Part shown: in pieces, positions 21,874-30,900 of the stretch
How positions within the stretch are numbered: the stretch's first letter is position 1
Layout of the letters: each line of letters begins with the position of its first letter
IMG/VR virus record: IMGVR_UViG_3300037258_001193
Span: 1 to 43,950 of that record
Strand: one strand, 5' to 3'
Source: a virus
Length of the DNA: 43,950 bases
Made by a program: the position numbers and the translations under genes
The notes under the pieces: model-generated
Database searches by the model: none
Seen by the model: the letters and a program-made list of their open reading frames with translations, nothing else
Told to the model about the DNA's origin: nothing

Positions 21874-23103
21874 GTGGAAAAGAAAGAAATCTTGGAAGCG
21901 GTCTCTAAGACCGTTTCCGATGGGTTCAACGACTTCATGGAAAAATCGCTCATCCCCACGATGAACGACATCTCTGTGAAGACCGCGCGACAGATCGTCG
22001 AGCAGGCCATGGTGGAGCGCGCTATCAAAGGCCGCGACATCTCCGGCATGACATCTGACCAGAAGATAACCTTCGCCAAGCAGGTGCAGGCGGTCTTCCG
22101 TGGCAATCGCGATGGCGCACTTCGCGTGAAAGCGAACGAGGCGCTCATCGAGGAACAGGACAACCGCGGCGGCTACTTGGTCGAACCGGAAGTTGCGGCA
22201 GCGATCCTTCGTATCGCCGCATCGGTCGGTACGATCATGAAGCAGTGCCAGCAATGGCCGATGAAGACCGATGAGTTGGGCATCCCCAACTACACCGGCT
22301 CCTTCCTCACCGGCTCCTACGTCGGCGTCGACTTGCCGGGCTCCGTTACGGGGCTCACGTTCGGCCAGGCGGTCCTCATTGCCCGCAAGTGGCAGCTCGC
22401 GTTCACCGTTGGCAACGACCTTTTGGCCGATGCTTCGGTGCAGCTCGCGGACTGGCTCATGGCGATGGCAGGCGAGGCGCTCGCGAACATGATCGACCAG
22501 CAGGGCTTCGTCGGCAGCGGCACGGTTGGCGGCTCGACCTACACGGGTCCGTTCGTCGGCATCTTCAACACGGCGAACGTGAACACGTACACGTTGGGCT
22601 CCGGCAGCACGACCTACGCGAAGTTCAATCCGGTCACCGATGCCGCGAACGTCATCGCGACCTTGGAGGAATCCATCTTGGACGGCGCCGCGTGGTACTT
22701 CCACCGCACCGTCTGGGCAGCGATCCGCTCCGCGTTGGCATCGACGTCCGGCCTTCCGTTCCTGTTCCTCTCTGGCGCAGGACGCGAATTGTCCGACAAC
22801 CCAGGTGGTGGTCCGATCAAGCCCGCGGGTGAGATGGCCGGTTATCCGGTCTTCACGAACCGCTGGCTCCCGGCGACGACCGTCGTCTCGCAGACCAGCA
22901 CCGCGTTCGGCATCTTCGGCAACCTCAAGGCGTGCGCGTTCGGTGACAAGGGCGACCTCCGCGTCGCGCAGTTCGAGTCAGGCTCGTTCGGCGGCAAGGA
23001 GATCGCGCTCGCGGATCAGCGCGGCATCGTCTACAAGCACCGCCACGCATTCGTGGTCGTGCTTCCGAAGGCGTTCACGGTCATTTCGACCGCAGCTGAG
23101 TAG
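21874..23103 (+). CDS. Major capsid protein, HK97 fold
   Basis: This is a 409-residue product from a GTG start. A helical N-terminal delta region (residues 1-95) precedes the HK97 shell: NRGGYLVEPEVAAAILRIA, GTIMKQCQQWPMKTDELGIP, WQLAFTVGNDLLADASVQLADWL, FVGSG and a C-terminal FGDKGDLRVAQ..KHRHAFVVVLPKAF. The order protease-scaffold-capsid is classical. A GC-rich hairpin region follows the gene. Confidence 0.93.
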   Translation: MEKKEILEAVSKTVSDGFNDFMEKSLIPTMNDISVKTARQIVEQAMVERAIKGRDISGMTSDQKITFAKQVQAVFRGNRDGALRVKANEALIEEQDNRGGYLVEPEVAAAILRIAASVGTIMKQCQQWPMKTDELGIPNYTGSFLTGSYVGVDLPGSVTGLTFGQAVLIARKWQLAFTVGNDLLADASVQLADWLMAMAGEALANMIDQQGFVGSGTVGGSTYTGPFVGIFNTANVNTYTLGSGSTTYAKFNPVTDAANVIATLEESILDGAAWYFHRTVWAAIRSALASTSGLPFLFLSGAGRELSDNPGGGPIKPAGEMAGYPVFTNRWLPATTVVSQTSTAFGIFGNLKACAFGDKGDLRVAQFESGSFGGKEIALADQRGIVYKHRHAFVVVLPKAFTVISTAAE

Positions 23104-23245
23104 TCTCTTTCATCCGCTCCCGGCGTGCGCCAGTCCTCGGCGCGGGCCGGCGCGGACAAAATTAACCGCCCATCGAAGCACATAAGTGTTTCGTCCCTTC
23201 CGATTAAAGTCGAAGGAAGGTAGGGGCCAACACACCTCATCTCTC

Positions 23246-23701
23246 ATGCGAAACAATCCGTATGACGATGCGAAGATCATCGGCGGCACGAGCCTCGCTC
23301 CGCAGAGCTTTACCGGCTCGGCGGCAGTTGACGGCGGCTCGGTCAGCACGCTCGGCGCGGACAACGCATTGATCTACGCCTTTGGCGCTGAAGCGTCGGG
23401 CTCTCCGTCTGCCGCGACGCTTGTCGTCACGCTCCAGGAGAGCGCGACCGGCACCGGCAACTGGGCGAACGCGCTCGACAACACGGGCGCGGTGATCGGC
23501 TTCACGCTCAACTGCGAATCCGCAACGGCGGAGAATGCGGCCCGCATCGAAGGCCTCAACCTTAATCGGAAGCAGTACCTTCGGGCGGTCATCACCCCGA
23601 GCTTCACCGGCGGTTCGTCCCCCGCGATCCTCGGCTATGCCGTGATCGTGCTCGGCAACAACGGGCAGCTCCCGGTCGACACGAACCCCTCGAACACTTA
23701 G
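23246..23701 (+). CDS. Putative capsid decoration/head-stabilising protein
   Basis: The 151-residue beta-rich protein (TLVVTLQESATGTGNWA, YLRAVITPSFTGGSSPAILGYAVIVLG) lies directly after the major capsid gene, where decoration or stabilising proteins are usual. The ATG at 23246 is preferred; a GTG at 23186 would add 20 residues but lies within a CCTTCC/GGAAGG hairpin. The family resembles a common phage structural protein in which a sample of residues is compared with the local capsid surface; the exact role is inference. Confidence 0.7.
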   Translation: MRNNPYDDAKIIGGTSLAPQSFTGSAAVDGGSVSTLGADNALIYAFGAEASGSPSAATLVVTLQESATGTGNWANALDNTGAVIGFTLNCESATAENAARIEGLNLNRKQYLRAVITPSFTGGSSPAILGYAVIVLGNNGQLPVDTNPSNT

Positions 23702-23716
23702 TTCGAACCTTCGTTC

Positions 23717-23764
23717 CGTGGCTCTTCCGTTGAGGTAAGAGCCACGACACGAGGGAATCCCTCG
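23717..23764 (+). other. Two tandem perfect hairpins
   Basis: CGTGGCTCTT/AAGAGCCACG (23717-23746, ten pairs) is followed by CGAGGG/CCCTCG (23750-23764) with a 3-base loop, just before the ATG at 23772. No T run follows. They may stabilise the capsid mRNA end or regulate the next gene. Confidence 0.75.
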
Positions 23765-23771
23765 ATATTTC

Positions 23772-24638
23772 ATGGCAGAAAAAATCGCGCCGTATGCGCT
23801 CACAACCTTGCAAAGAGTCAAAGACCGGCTCGATATAGCCATTGACGACGCTGATCCCGTGCTCACGAGGATGATTAACGGCGCCACTGATTTTATCGAG
23901 CGCGAGTGCGGCAAGAGCGGCCTTGAGATGTATCCGAACGACGGTCATTTCGTGCAGAAGACATATACGAATGAGGTCTATACCGCTCAGGGTAAGAAGC
24001 AGCAGCGCCTCGTGCTTCGGAGCGCTCCTGTGACCTATCTCATCGTCACGGGTAATCTCACGCAGGGTTCGGCGAGCGTCACGGTCGCTCCATACACGGG
24101 CATCGTTGCCGGGATGCAGCTCTACAACATCCAGGGACTTTTCCCGCAGGGAACAACGGTCGTAGCGGTCGGCATCAGCGGCGCGCTCACCATGAGCCAG
24201 CCCGCAAGTGTCTCGCAGTCAGGGGCGGTGTTCGAGATCTCCGGGCTCATATCGTTCCAATGGCGCGCCGGCACGCCGAGCAATCCGAACTGGACGAGCT
24301 TCATCACGGACCAATATGAACTTGACCAGCAAGGAAGGGCAGGCATCATTCGCGTCTATGGCTCGATCCCCGGGCTCTACAACAACATGATCCGCGCGAC
24401 CTATGTGGCGGGCTATCCGATCGACTGGCAGAACGCCGGCAACGGAACCAGCCATCAGCTTCCGGCCGATCTCACGAACCTGTGCGAGAACCTGGTAGTC
24501 CGCATTTACAAACGGCGCCAGCTTGAAGGGAAAGCAAGCGAGGCGATCCAGGGCGCGACAACCTCATGGCGTGATGCCCTCGACGCATTCGATCAGAACG
24601 TTATCAATAATTACCGTCGCGTCGGCAACATTTTCTAA
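23772..24638 (+). CDS. Head-tail connector (gp6-like adaptor)
   Basis: The 288-residue protein has an N-terminal connector helix pair typical of gp6/gp15-like adaptors (LTTLQRVKDRLDIAIDDADPVLTRMINGATDFIERECG) and a C-terminal DLTNLCENLVVRIYKRRQLEGKASEAI segment. A beta-rich insertion with hydrophobic repeats (residues 85-165) makes it longer than the common 100-residue form. It extends the portal ring toward the tail. Confidence 0.8.
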   Translation: MAEKIAPYALTTLQRVKDRLDIAIDDADPVLTRMINGATDFIERECGKSGLEMYPNDGHFVQKTYTNEVYTAQGKKQQRLVLRSAPVTYLIVTGNLTQGSASVTVAPYTGIVAGMQLYNIQGLFPQGTTVVAVGISGALTMSQPASVSQSGAVFEISGLISFQWRAGTPSNPNWTSFITDQYELDQQGRAGIIRVYGSIPGLYNNMIRATYVAGYPIDWQNAGNGTSHQLPADLTNLCENLVVRIYKRRQLEGKASEAIQGATTSWRDALDAFDQNVINNYRRVGNIF

Positions 24639-24642
24639 TTCA

Positions 24643-25113
24643 ATGCCCGGGTCCACATTCTCAATCTCAATCCCCAACCTTCCGGCTCTCCAAGACGCGC
24701 TTGCGAATTATCCTTCTGTTTCCCAGCCGATCATCCAGAAGGCTGTGGTTGCCGCGCAGGCGATCCTCGCGAAGTTTACGACGGCCGCAACCGTTCCCGT
24801 AAAGACCGGATACCTCGTGCAGAACTGGGCGTTCGAAGTGGGAACCCTCCAGGCGCGGTGGTATCCGCGCGCGAGCTATGCGCCGTATGTCGAATTCGGC
24901 ACCGGACCACATGAGATCAAGGCCGTGAACAAGAAGGTTCTCGCGAATGTGCAGGCGGGGCAGGTATTCGGCCCGATCGTTCATCATCCTGGCACGAAGG
25001 CAAATCCCTTCATGGAACGCATCGTCGCCGCCTCACAGCCGGACATCGAGACGCTATTTCTTCAAGCACTTGATCAAATAAATGAGGCAATCGCTTCACA
25101 AGCCAATGGATAA
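24643..25113 (+). CDS. HK97 gp10-like head-tail/tail completion protein
   Basis: The 156-residue protein carries the gp10 signature: VPVKTGYLVQNW, SYAPYVEFGTGPH, and HHPGTKANPFMERIVAA. It is part of the neck between connector and tail tube. The start at 24643 (CAATG context) lies four bases after the preceding stop, and its end overlaps the next gene's start by eight bases. Confidence 0.85.
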   Translation: MPGSTFSISIPNLPALQDALANYPSVSQPIIQKAVVAAQAILAKFTTAATVPVKTGYLVQNWAFEVGTLQARWYPRASYAPYVEFGTGPHEIKAVNKKVLANVQAGQVFGPIVHHPGTKANPFMERIVAASQPDIETLFLQALDQINEAIASQANG

Positions 25114-25570
25114 TACCTTCGCCCAAAATCTCAAACAGGCAATCGTGAATGACCTTCAGTCACTCGTCTCTTCCGGCGTGCTCGGGTCCGTTGCGGCCGA
25201 CGACTTCACGAAGCTGAATCCCCTCGACCGCACATGGGGCAAATTCCCCGCCGCGCTCGTGATCCCGCCTACTGTCGGCGCCTCGGAATACGAAGATGTC
25301 GCCACGAACCTCCGCGAGTACACGTGGTACCTCATGATCGTCACGACTCCGGACAACCTCCCCAAGAACGATCCAACCTATCTTGAGGGGCTGATTGACA
25401 ATGTGCTTCAGGTATTTGATAACGACGTCACCCTTCAAGGCATGGCCGTCGGCGGCGTGAATCCGGCTATTCTCGACCCGCCCGGACCTGTGAGTAGCGG
25501 GGCAGTGACATATGTAACAGCGTATGTACAATTAAAGGCAAAGGCCCTCGTCCCGGCCGCCGTGCAATAA
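25106..25570 (+). CDS. Tail terminator/completion-like protein
   Basis: The 154-residue protein has an N-terminal helical region (FAQNLKQAIVNDLQSL) and later strands (TWYLMIVTTPDNLP, YVTAYVQLKAKALV), as in tail-terminator proteins that cap the tail tube. Position between the gp10-like and tail-tube genes supports this. The ATG at 25106 is chosen because it overlaps the preceding stop. Confidence 0.65.
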   Translation: MDNTFAQNLKQAIVNDLQSLVSSGVLGSVAADDFTKLNPLDRTWGKFPAALVIPPTVGASEYEDVATNLREYTWYLMIVTTPDNLPKNDPTYLEGLIDNVLQVFDNDVTLQGMAVGGVNPAILDPPGPVSSGAVTYVTAYVQLKAKALVPAAVQ

Positions 25571-25614
25571 ATTAACCCACCACATACTTGGACATTCCGA
25601 AGACAGAAAACAAA

Positions 25615-25836
25615 ATGATAGACCAGGCGAACGTCGAGCAGAAAGACGTGCAGCCGTCCTTCGCGCGCGCCGCATCCGTCCTTGAGAACGATTATTTCTA
25701 CCCCGAAGCGAACGGGTACCAGGCGATGACCGTCCGTGCGGCGACCCGCGAGGATGCGCACGCCATCTATCTTGCAAAGCGGAAACCGGTGACGCCGGAA
25801 GAAAAGGTCGTTGAATCAGAAACCAATAACGAATAA
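25615..25836 (+). CDS. Small protein upstream of the tail tube
   Basis: The 73-residue acidic protein is ended by an acidic KVVESETNNE tail. A TTG at 25588 would add nine residues and would sit 12 bases after AAATTAA, the motif seen before other starts, so the longer form is a real alternative. The fragment RAATREDAHAIYLAKRKP suggests a small helical tail accessory. Function is unknown. Confidence 0.55.
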   Translation: MIDQANVEQKDVQPSFARAASVLENDYFYPEANGYQAMTVRAATREDAHAIYLAKRKPVTPEEKVVESETNNE

Positions 25837-25838
25837 CC

Positions 25839-26843
25839 ATGTCACAGAAAGGAATAGGGCGGCGGTTCAGCATCGGGATCGCCAAAGAAGTCACCCGCGG
25901 CACGGCCATCTCATCCGCCAACCACTGGCTACCCTTCAGCGACGCATCGATCGACGAGAAGTATGAGAACGTCACCCAGGACGAGGCGTACGGCATCATC
26001 GAAGATTCGGTCGGGCAGTTCCGCACAAAGAACTGGGCGGAGGGAACGCTCAAAGTTCCGGTAACGGATCTCAGCCTCCCGCTCATCTTTTATGCGATGT
26101 TCGGCGCGAGCGCCGACAGCACGCACTCGGGCGAAACGGTCGTCTACGACCATACGGCCACCGTGGCCGAGTCAGCACAGCATCAGTCCCTCACATTCTT
26201 CATCCACGATCCGCTGGCGGGAGTCGATTACTCCCATGCCTTGGGCGTCGTCCACAAATTGGACCTCGACGTGGAGCTCAAGAAGTTCGCGGAGCTCTCG
26301 CTTTCGGTAAAGGCCTTGAAAGGCGCCTCGCAATCGTCATTCAGCCCATCGATCGCTGCGGAGAACCGTTTTCTCCCCCAGTACATGACCTTCAAGTACG
26401 CGACCTCGGTCTCCGGGATTTCCGATGCGACCGCCATCGCCCTCAAGTCCTTCAAGATGTCCGTCGACGCGAGCATTGAGGACGACGACGTGCTCGGAAG
26501 CGTCGCGCCGATCGACTATCTGAACAAGGAGTTCAAGGTCGAAGGGTCATTTGAGGCCATCTGGCAGAACGAGTCGGACTTCAAGACCGTCGCGCTCGCC
26601 ACGCCGAACGTTCCACAGGCGCTTTCGATCGTCCTCCAGAATTCGGATGTGAACATCGGCAGCGTCCCGTCACACCCGACCGTGAACATCACCCTTGACC
26701 AGTGCTACTTCACGGACATCAGCCGGCCGATCAAGGTCAAAGATCTCGTCTACCAGACGATCAAGTTCAAGGCGACGTATTCGACTGCCAATTCGGAGAT
26801 GATGAACATCGTCACCACGAACACCGCGGCGACGAGCGCTTAG
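25839..26843 (+). CDS. Major tail tube protein
   Basis: The 334-residue, beta-rich protein (SIGIAKEVTRGTAISSANHWLPFSDAS, GTLKVPVTDLSLPLIFYAMFGA, DHTATVAESAQHQSLTFFIHD, FKMSVDASIEDDDVLGS) is of the size and place of a siphophage tail tube, immediately before the tail-chaperone genes. The start is ACCATG two bases after the preceding TAA. The tube fold is inferred from pattern and context. Confidence 0.85.
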   Translation: MSQKGIGRRFSIGIAKEVTRGTAISSANHWLPFSDASIDEKYENVTQDEAYGIIEDSVGQFRTKNWAEGTLKVPVTDLSLPLIFYAMFGASADSTHSGETVVYDHTATVAESAQHQSLTFFIHDPLAGVDYSHALGVVHKLDLDVELKKFAELSLSVKALKGASQSSFSPSIAAENRFLPQYMTFKYATSVSGISDATAIALKSFKMSVDASIEDDDVLGSVAPIDYLNKEFKVEGSFEAIWQNESDFKTVALATPNVPQALSIVLQNSDVNIGSVPSHPTVNITLDQCYFTDISRPIKVKDLVYQTIKFKATYSTANSEMMNIVTTNTAATSA

Positions 26844-26866
26844 TCATAAACCAAATCCTCACCACA

Positions 26867-27169
26867 ATGTCAGAACGCAAAACAAAGACAGTCACGACGC
26901 CGTCCAACCATGTCGTCGAACTCAATGAATACATCACCGCCGGAGAGTTCCTCGACATCAATGACGCGAAAGGTGGCGTCGACGTCTCGAAGAGCGAGCT
27001 CGCGAAGCACCTCGTGAGCATCGCGGTCGTCTCGATCGACGGTTCCACCGAAGACACCGTGAACAAGCTCCGCAACCTTCCGCTTGGCGACTATCTCTTC
27101 CTCAGCAAGGAGGTAACCAAGATCGTGAACGGGGATTTTACGGAGGCGAAGACTCCAGCGCAGAGCTGA
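26867..27169 (+). CDS. Tail assembly chaperone, short form (gpG-like)
   Basis: The 100-residue protein lies between tail tube and tape measure, the canonical gpG position. The first part carries an N-terminal beta region and the C-terminal LPLGDYLFLSKEVTKIVNGDF. A sequence G-GAT-TTT-A at 27134-27140 allows the ribosome to slip back one base, giving the long form described separately. It chaperones the tape measure during tail assembly and is not expected in the virion. Confidence 0.85.
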   Translation: MSERKTKTVTTPSNHVVELNEYITAGEFLDINDAKGGVDVSKSELAKHLVSIAVVSIDGSTEDTVNKLRNLPLGDYLFLSKEVTKIVNGDFTEAKTPAQS

Positions 27170-27354
27170 TCTGGCACGAGTTCTTCGCAAACGGCCACGC
27201 CTATCTTTCGTCCGAGCTTAAAGCCGTCCTTCTCTGCCGTGAGATGAAGTGGACGTGGGATGAATACCGCGCCCAGCCACAATGGTTCGTCATGAACCTT
27301 CTCCTCATGCTCCAAACCGAAGCTGAGGATGCCAAGCATAAGGCAAAGGGGTGA
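27139..27354 (+). CDS. Frameshift extension of the tail chaperone (gpGT-like long form)
   Basis: In the minus-one frame an open stretch of 71 codons begins at the slip site and ends at TGA 27352-27354: GGEDSSAELIWHEFFANG, YLSSELKAVLLCREMKWTWDEYRAQPQWFV, AEDAKHKAKG. It has no start codon of its own before an internal Met, but is in-frame with the short form after a -1 shift at TTT (27137-27139). The joined product would be 162 residues, as in lambda gpGT-type systems. Confidence 0.8.
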   Translation, partial: YGGEDSSAELIWHEFFANGHAYLSSELKAVLLCREMKWTWDEYRAQPQWFVMNLLLMLQTEAEDAKHKAKG

Positions 27355-27368
27355 CTTGCGAAGTCACC
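27350..27368 (+). other. Perfect hairpin over the chaperone stop
   Basis: GGTGACTT, a GCG loop, AAGTCACC: eight pairs, including the TGA of the long chaperone frame. No T run follows. Confidence 0.65.
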
Positions 27369-27395
27369 GAAACTATGGCTTAGTGAAGGGGTCGA

Positions 27396-27404
27396 AAGGT
27401 CGAA
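27396..27404 (+). promoter_or_regulatory. AAGGTCGAA motif upstream of the 27424 gene
   Basis: It lies 19 bases before the ATG at 27424, with a partial second copy (GGGTCGAA) directly before it. Confidence 0.4.
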
Positions 27405-27423
27405 ATCAACTACGCAATAGATT

Positions 27424-27561
27424 ATGGAAACATTCATCATCCTGTTCGTGTTTGCCTTTTGCCCCCTTGCGCTTTTTGCATTCATCATCGGCGCGGCCAT
27501 ATACCGCGCAAAGCAGCACAAGAAGGTCTGGGACGCGGCAGGAAAATATCTCAATTCATAA
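27424..27561 (+). CDS. Tiny membrane protein between chaperone and tape measure
   Basis: The 45-residue protein has one strong membrane helix (residues 3-28, TFIILFVFAFCPLALFAFIIGAAI) followed by a basic tail (YRAKQHKKVWDAAGKYLNS). An AAGGTCGAA motif precedes it. A place inside the tail module is odd for a membrane peptide; it might act in DNA entry or superinfection exclusion, which is speculative. Confidence 0.55.
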   Translation: METFIILFVFAFCPLALFAFIIGAAIYRAKQHKKVWDAAGKYLNS

Positions 27562-27567
27562 GCCCTC

Positions 27568-29376
27568 ATGGATTCCGAGCTTCAAATCCTCATATCCGCG
27601 GTTGATGAAGCGTCGGGAACGATAGCCGAGGTCGGCGACTCAGTAGCTGCCATGTCCGAGAGCGTCACCGAAGCAACGGAGGCGGCAAGTTCCAGCTTCG
27701 CCGACTTTGGCCTCCAGGTGAACGAAACGACGGGCGAGATCGAAAATGCACTGCTCACGCAAGAGCAGTCTTTTGCGTTGGCGGCTGACATGGCGACGCA
27801 GAGCTCGGACGAGATCATCGAGCTCATGGCCTCCGAGGGCATTTCCTCCCAGGAGGCAGCGGCGGTCATTCAGGAAGCAAACGCAGAGATCGCGGCATCA
27901 GGCGAAGCTGCAAGTACGGCATCGGCGGGAGCCTATGCCGGGCTCGCGGCGATCGCTGGCATCGCCTTCCTCGGCATCAAGAGCGCCATCAGCGATGCCG
28001 TGTCCTCCGCGCAGCAATGGGATGAAACGTCGGCGCAAATCGCGCAGATCCTCAGGGATACCGGCTCCGCGATCCCGCTCTCGCAGATCCAGGCCTACGC
28101 ACAGCAGGTGCAGTCCACGACGCTCTTCACCCAACAGGACGTCCTCGCATCCGAAGCGTTGATCGTGAGCCACACGGATCTGCAGGGTTCATTTGAGCAA
28201 GTGACGAATATAGCGGCCGATCTCGCAACGAAGATGGGGAGTGATCTTCCGAATGCCACCCGCGTTCTTACCAACGCGCTTGCCGATCCTGTAGCTGGAT
28301 TGAACCAGCTTATTCGCCAAGGCAACATTGACTTTCCTGCGGCGACAGTCACCATGATCGAGAATTTAGCGAAGGCGGGAGACACCGCCGGAGCTGATGC
28401 CGTCATTCTCCAAACGCTTCAGACCTCCATCGGAGGTGTCGCGCAAGCGGCAGCGGGAGCGCCCGGAGCCGCGCTCACGCAATTGAACAATCAACTCGCC
28501 GCCCTCGGCACAGTGGTCGGGAACGATCTTTTGCCGTTGCTCGACACGCTCGCAAAGGACCTTGAACCGGTCATCCAGGATGTCACACAATGGGCCGCGG
28601 CGCATCCGAAGCTGACCGACGCGATCGTGATCGGCACCGCGGCGCTTGTCGCATTGGCACTTGTCATCGGCGTTGTTGAAGTCGCGATCATCACCATCAC
28701 TCCGGTCGTCGAAATGATCGGCGTCGCCATCGCTGCCTTGAGCGGTCCTATCGGCCTCGCGATCCTTGTCATCGGGGTGCTTGCCGCTGTCATCGCATCG
28801 AACTGGAGCCTCATCGAGAACGATACCGAAACGATATGGGACGGCATCACCACCTTCTTCACGACGACGTTCAATTGGCTGAAAAACCTGTTCACCTCAT
28901 CGCTTGACGATGTGAGCAATATCTGGACGTCGGCGTGGACCGACATGAGCACCTTCCTCGGGAACATCTGGGCCACGATCGAGAACACCGTGAAGACCGG
29001 GGTCAATTACGTCATCACCGCAATCAACGCATTCATCAATGCGCTCGACGCGCTCCACATTTCAATCCCTTCGATTGCGATTCCCGGAACAAAGCTCTCA
29101 ACGCCATCGATCAACCTCGGCTTCAGCATCCCCGACATCCCGATGCTCGCCGCCGGAGGATTCGTGACACAGCCGACGCTCGCGCTCATCGGCGAGGCAG
29201 GACCCGAGGCGGTCGTGCCGCTCTCGCAGATGGGCGGCGGAGCGGGCGGCCAGCAGATCGTCGTGAATATCAATGGAGGCATTTTCCCGGCCGATCAGTC
29301 CGCAATCAAGCAGATCGGCGACATGCTCGCAAAGTCAATCGTGACGCAGCTCCGCGTGAAGAACTACGCCCTGTAA
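27568..29376 (+). CDS. Tape measure protein
   Basis: The 602-residue protein has long coiled-coil N-terminal helices (residues 1-120, Ser/Ala/Glu-rich), a first small hydrophobic segment (AGLAAIAGIAFLGI, about 128-141), a strong hydrophobic core at about 350-412 (ALVALALVIGVVEVAIITITPVVEM and PIGLAILVIGVLAAVIAS), and a C-terminal GEAGPEAVVPLSQMG motif that is characteristic of phage tail tape measures. It sets tail length and probably helps DNA pass the inner membrane. At 602 residues it predicts a rather short tail. Confidence 0.93.
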   Translation: MDSELQILISAVDEASGTIAEVGDSVAAMSESVTEATEAASSSFADFGLQVNETTGEIENALLTQEQSFALAADMATQSSDEIIELMASEGISSQEAAAVIQEANAEIAASGEAASTASAGAYAGLAAIAGIAFLGIKSAISDAVSSAQQWDETSAQIAQILRDTGSAIPLSQIQAYAQQVQSTTLFTQQDVLASEALIVSHTDLQGSFEQVTNIAADLATKMGSDLPNATRVLTNALADPVAGLNQLIRQGNIDFPAATVTMIENLAKAGDTAGADAVILQTLQTSIGGVAQAAAGAPGAALTQLNNQLAALGTVVGNDLLPLLDTLAKDLEPVIQDVTQWAAAHPKLTDAIVIGTAALVALALVIGVVEVAIITITPVVEMIGVAIAALSGPIGLAILVIGVLAAVIASNWSLIENDTETIWDGITTFFTTTFNWLKNLFTSSLDDVSNIWTSAWTDMSTFLGNIWATIENTVKTGVNYVITAINAFINALDALHISIPSIAIPGTKLSTPSINLGFSIPDIPMLAAGGFVTQPTLALIGEAGPEAVVPLSQMGGGAGGQQIVVNINGGIFPADQSAIKQIGDMLAKSIVTQLRVKNYAL

Positions 29377-29377
29377 C

Positions 29378-30865
29378 ATGAATCCCGTCAGGATACTGGA
29401 TAACGGAACCGACATCTCGAACCTCGTCGATTGGAAGTCGCTCGATTTCATCTCCGTACTGACCAAGGAAACCGGGACGGGCACCTTCAATATCAAGTGC
29501 AACGCCGCGAACCTGCCGGCGAGCCTACCTCAGATCGGTGACACGATCGAGCTCTACGACTCGTCCGGGCTCATGTGGGGCGGCACGCTCACGGAACAGG
29601 AGCCGATCATTTCCGGCCTCATGGTGACCTACCAGTACACAGCAACCGATTGGGGATTCTTGTTGGACGGGCAGCTCGTCAAGAAAAACTATGCCGGCAT
29701 GGACCCGCACGACATCGTCGTCGACATCATCAGTACCTTCTGCGCCGGCAAGGGATTCACTACGACCGGCGTCCAATATGGCAACTTCCTCGTGGAAACG
29801 ATCAAGTTCAACTACCAGCAGCCCAGCAAAGCGCTCCAGTCGCTTGCGAAACTCATCGGCTGGGATTGGTTCATCGGTCCGGACAAGACGGTCTATTTCT
29901 TCTTGGGCGACGTGGACGACGGCAGTGGCGGCGGCGCGTCGGGCGATGGCGGCGTTGCTCCGGTCGCGATCGACGCGACCTCCGGCGAAATCGAATGGAA
30001 TTCGCTCGACATCGATCTCCAGATCACGAACATGCAGAACAGCGTGTATGTGATCGGTGGTACGCTCCCCGTCATGTTCACGGCCTCCAGCACGAACGAC
30101 GTCTATCCGACGAACGGGACCGCGAATACATTCCCCGTCGCCTATGCCTACAGTTCGAGCACAATCGCCGTCGAGCTGAACGGCGTCCCTCAGACCGTCG
30201 GCATCCTGAACCAAGTGACCGACCCCTCCACCGTGGACGTGCTTTACAGCGACGGCGGCCGGTTCATCCAATTCACCGCCGGCGCGCCGGCGGGCGGCGG
30301 TGTCGTCAAGATCTTCGGCACCGCGCAGGTTCCGATCGTGGCCCATGCCTCGAATGCCGCGAGCATCGCCACGTACGGAGAGCGTCAGGGCGTCGTCACC
30401 GACGCGACGATCACCTCCGTCCCGGAAGCTCACCTCCGCGCCCAGGCGCAGATCCTTCAGTTTGGCCATCCGGTCTATGACCTCAAGGTCAACACACTCA
30501 TCCCCGGTTGCAGGATCGGCCAGACGATCAAGGCGAACATCCCGGCGATGGGGATCACGAACTACAACCTCGTTATCAAGCGGATCGAGGCGGTGGGGTT
30601 CGCGCCGGGAACCAATGGGATGCTCGAATACCAGATCGAGTGCATCGGCTCGGACACCGTGACGTTCACCGACCTCATGACGACCATCCTTCAGCAGGAA
30701 CAGACCCAGACGGACGTTGCGGACGACACGATCACCGAAAACCTTGAAGAAGCCGACGAAGCGCTCGTCCTTACGGAGACGGTGACCGCCACGCCCGGTG
30801 CGCGACCCTATCTCTACGGACCGACTTCTCCACAGCCGCGCTATGGCTTCGCGACGTATTCGTAA
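29378..30865 (+). CDS. Baseplate hub/distal tail-associated protein
   Basis: The 495-residue protein begins RILDNGTDISNLVDWKSLDFISVLTK, like the gpD/gp27/XkdQ hub family, continues with GTFNIKCNAANLP and VTYQYTATDWGFLLDGQLVKKNYAG, and has ALQSLAKLIGWDWFIGPDKTVYFF. A beta insertion with ELNGVPQTVG (residues about 245-310) and C-terminal VNTLIPGCRIGQTIK complete it. It forms the ring at the tail end to which fibres attach. Confidence 0.8.
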   Translation: MNPVRILDNGTDISNLVDWKSLDFISVLTKETGTGTFNIKCNAANLPASLPQIGDTIELYDSSGLMWGGTLTEQEPIISGLMVTYQYTATDWGFLLDGQLVKKNYAGMDPHDIVVDIISTFCAGKGFTTTGVQYGNFLVETIKFNYQQPSKALQSLAKLIGWDWFIGPDKTVYFFLGDVDDGSGGGASGDGGVAPVAIDATSGEIEWNSLDIDLQITNMQNSVYVIGGTLPVMFTASSTNDVYPTNGTANTFPVAYAYSSSTIAVELNGVPQTVGILNQVTDPSTVDVLYSDGGRFIQFTAGAPAGGGVVKIFGTAQVPIVAHASNAASIATYGERQGVVTDATITSVPEAHLRAQAQILQFGHPVYDLKVNTLIPGCRIGQTIKANIPAMGITNYNLVIKRIEAVGFAPGTNGMLEYQIECIGSDTVTFTDLMTTILQQEQTQTDVADDTITENLEEADEALVLTETVTATPGARPYLYGPTSPQPRYGFATYS

Positions 30866-30900
30866 CTATGCTTATTACATAACCCCGTCCTAACTTCCCC

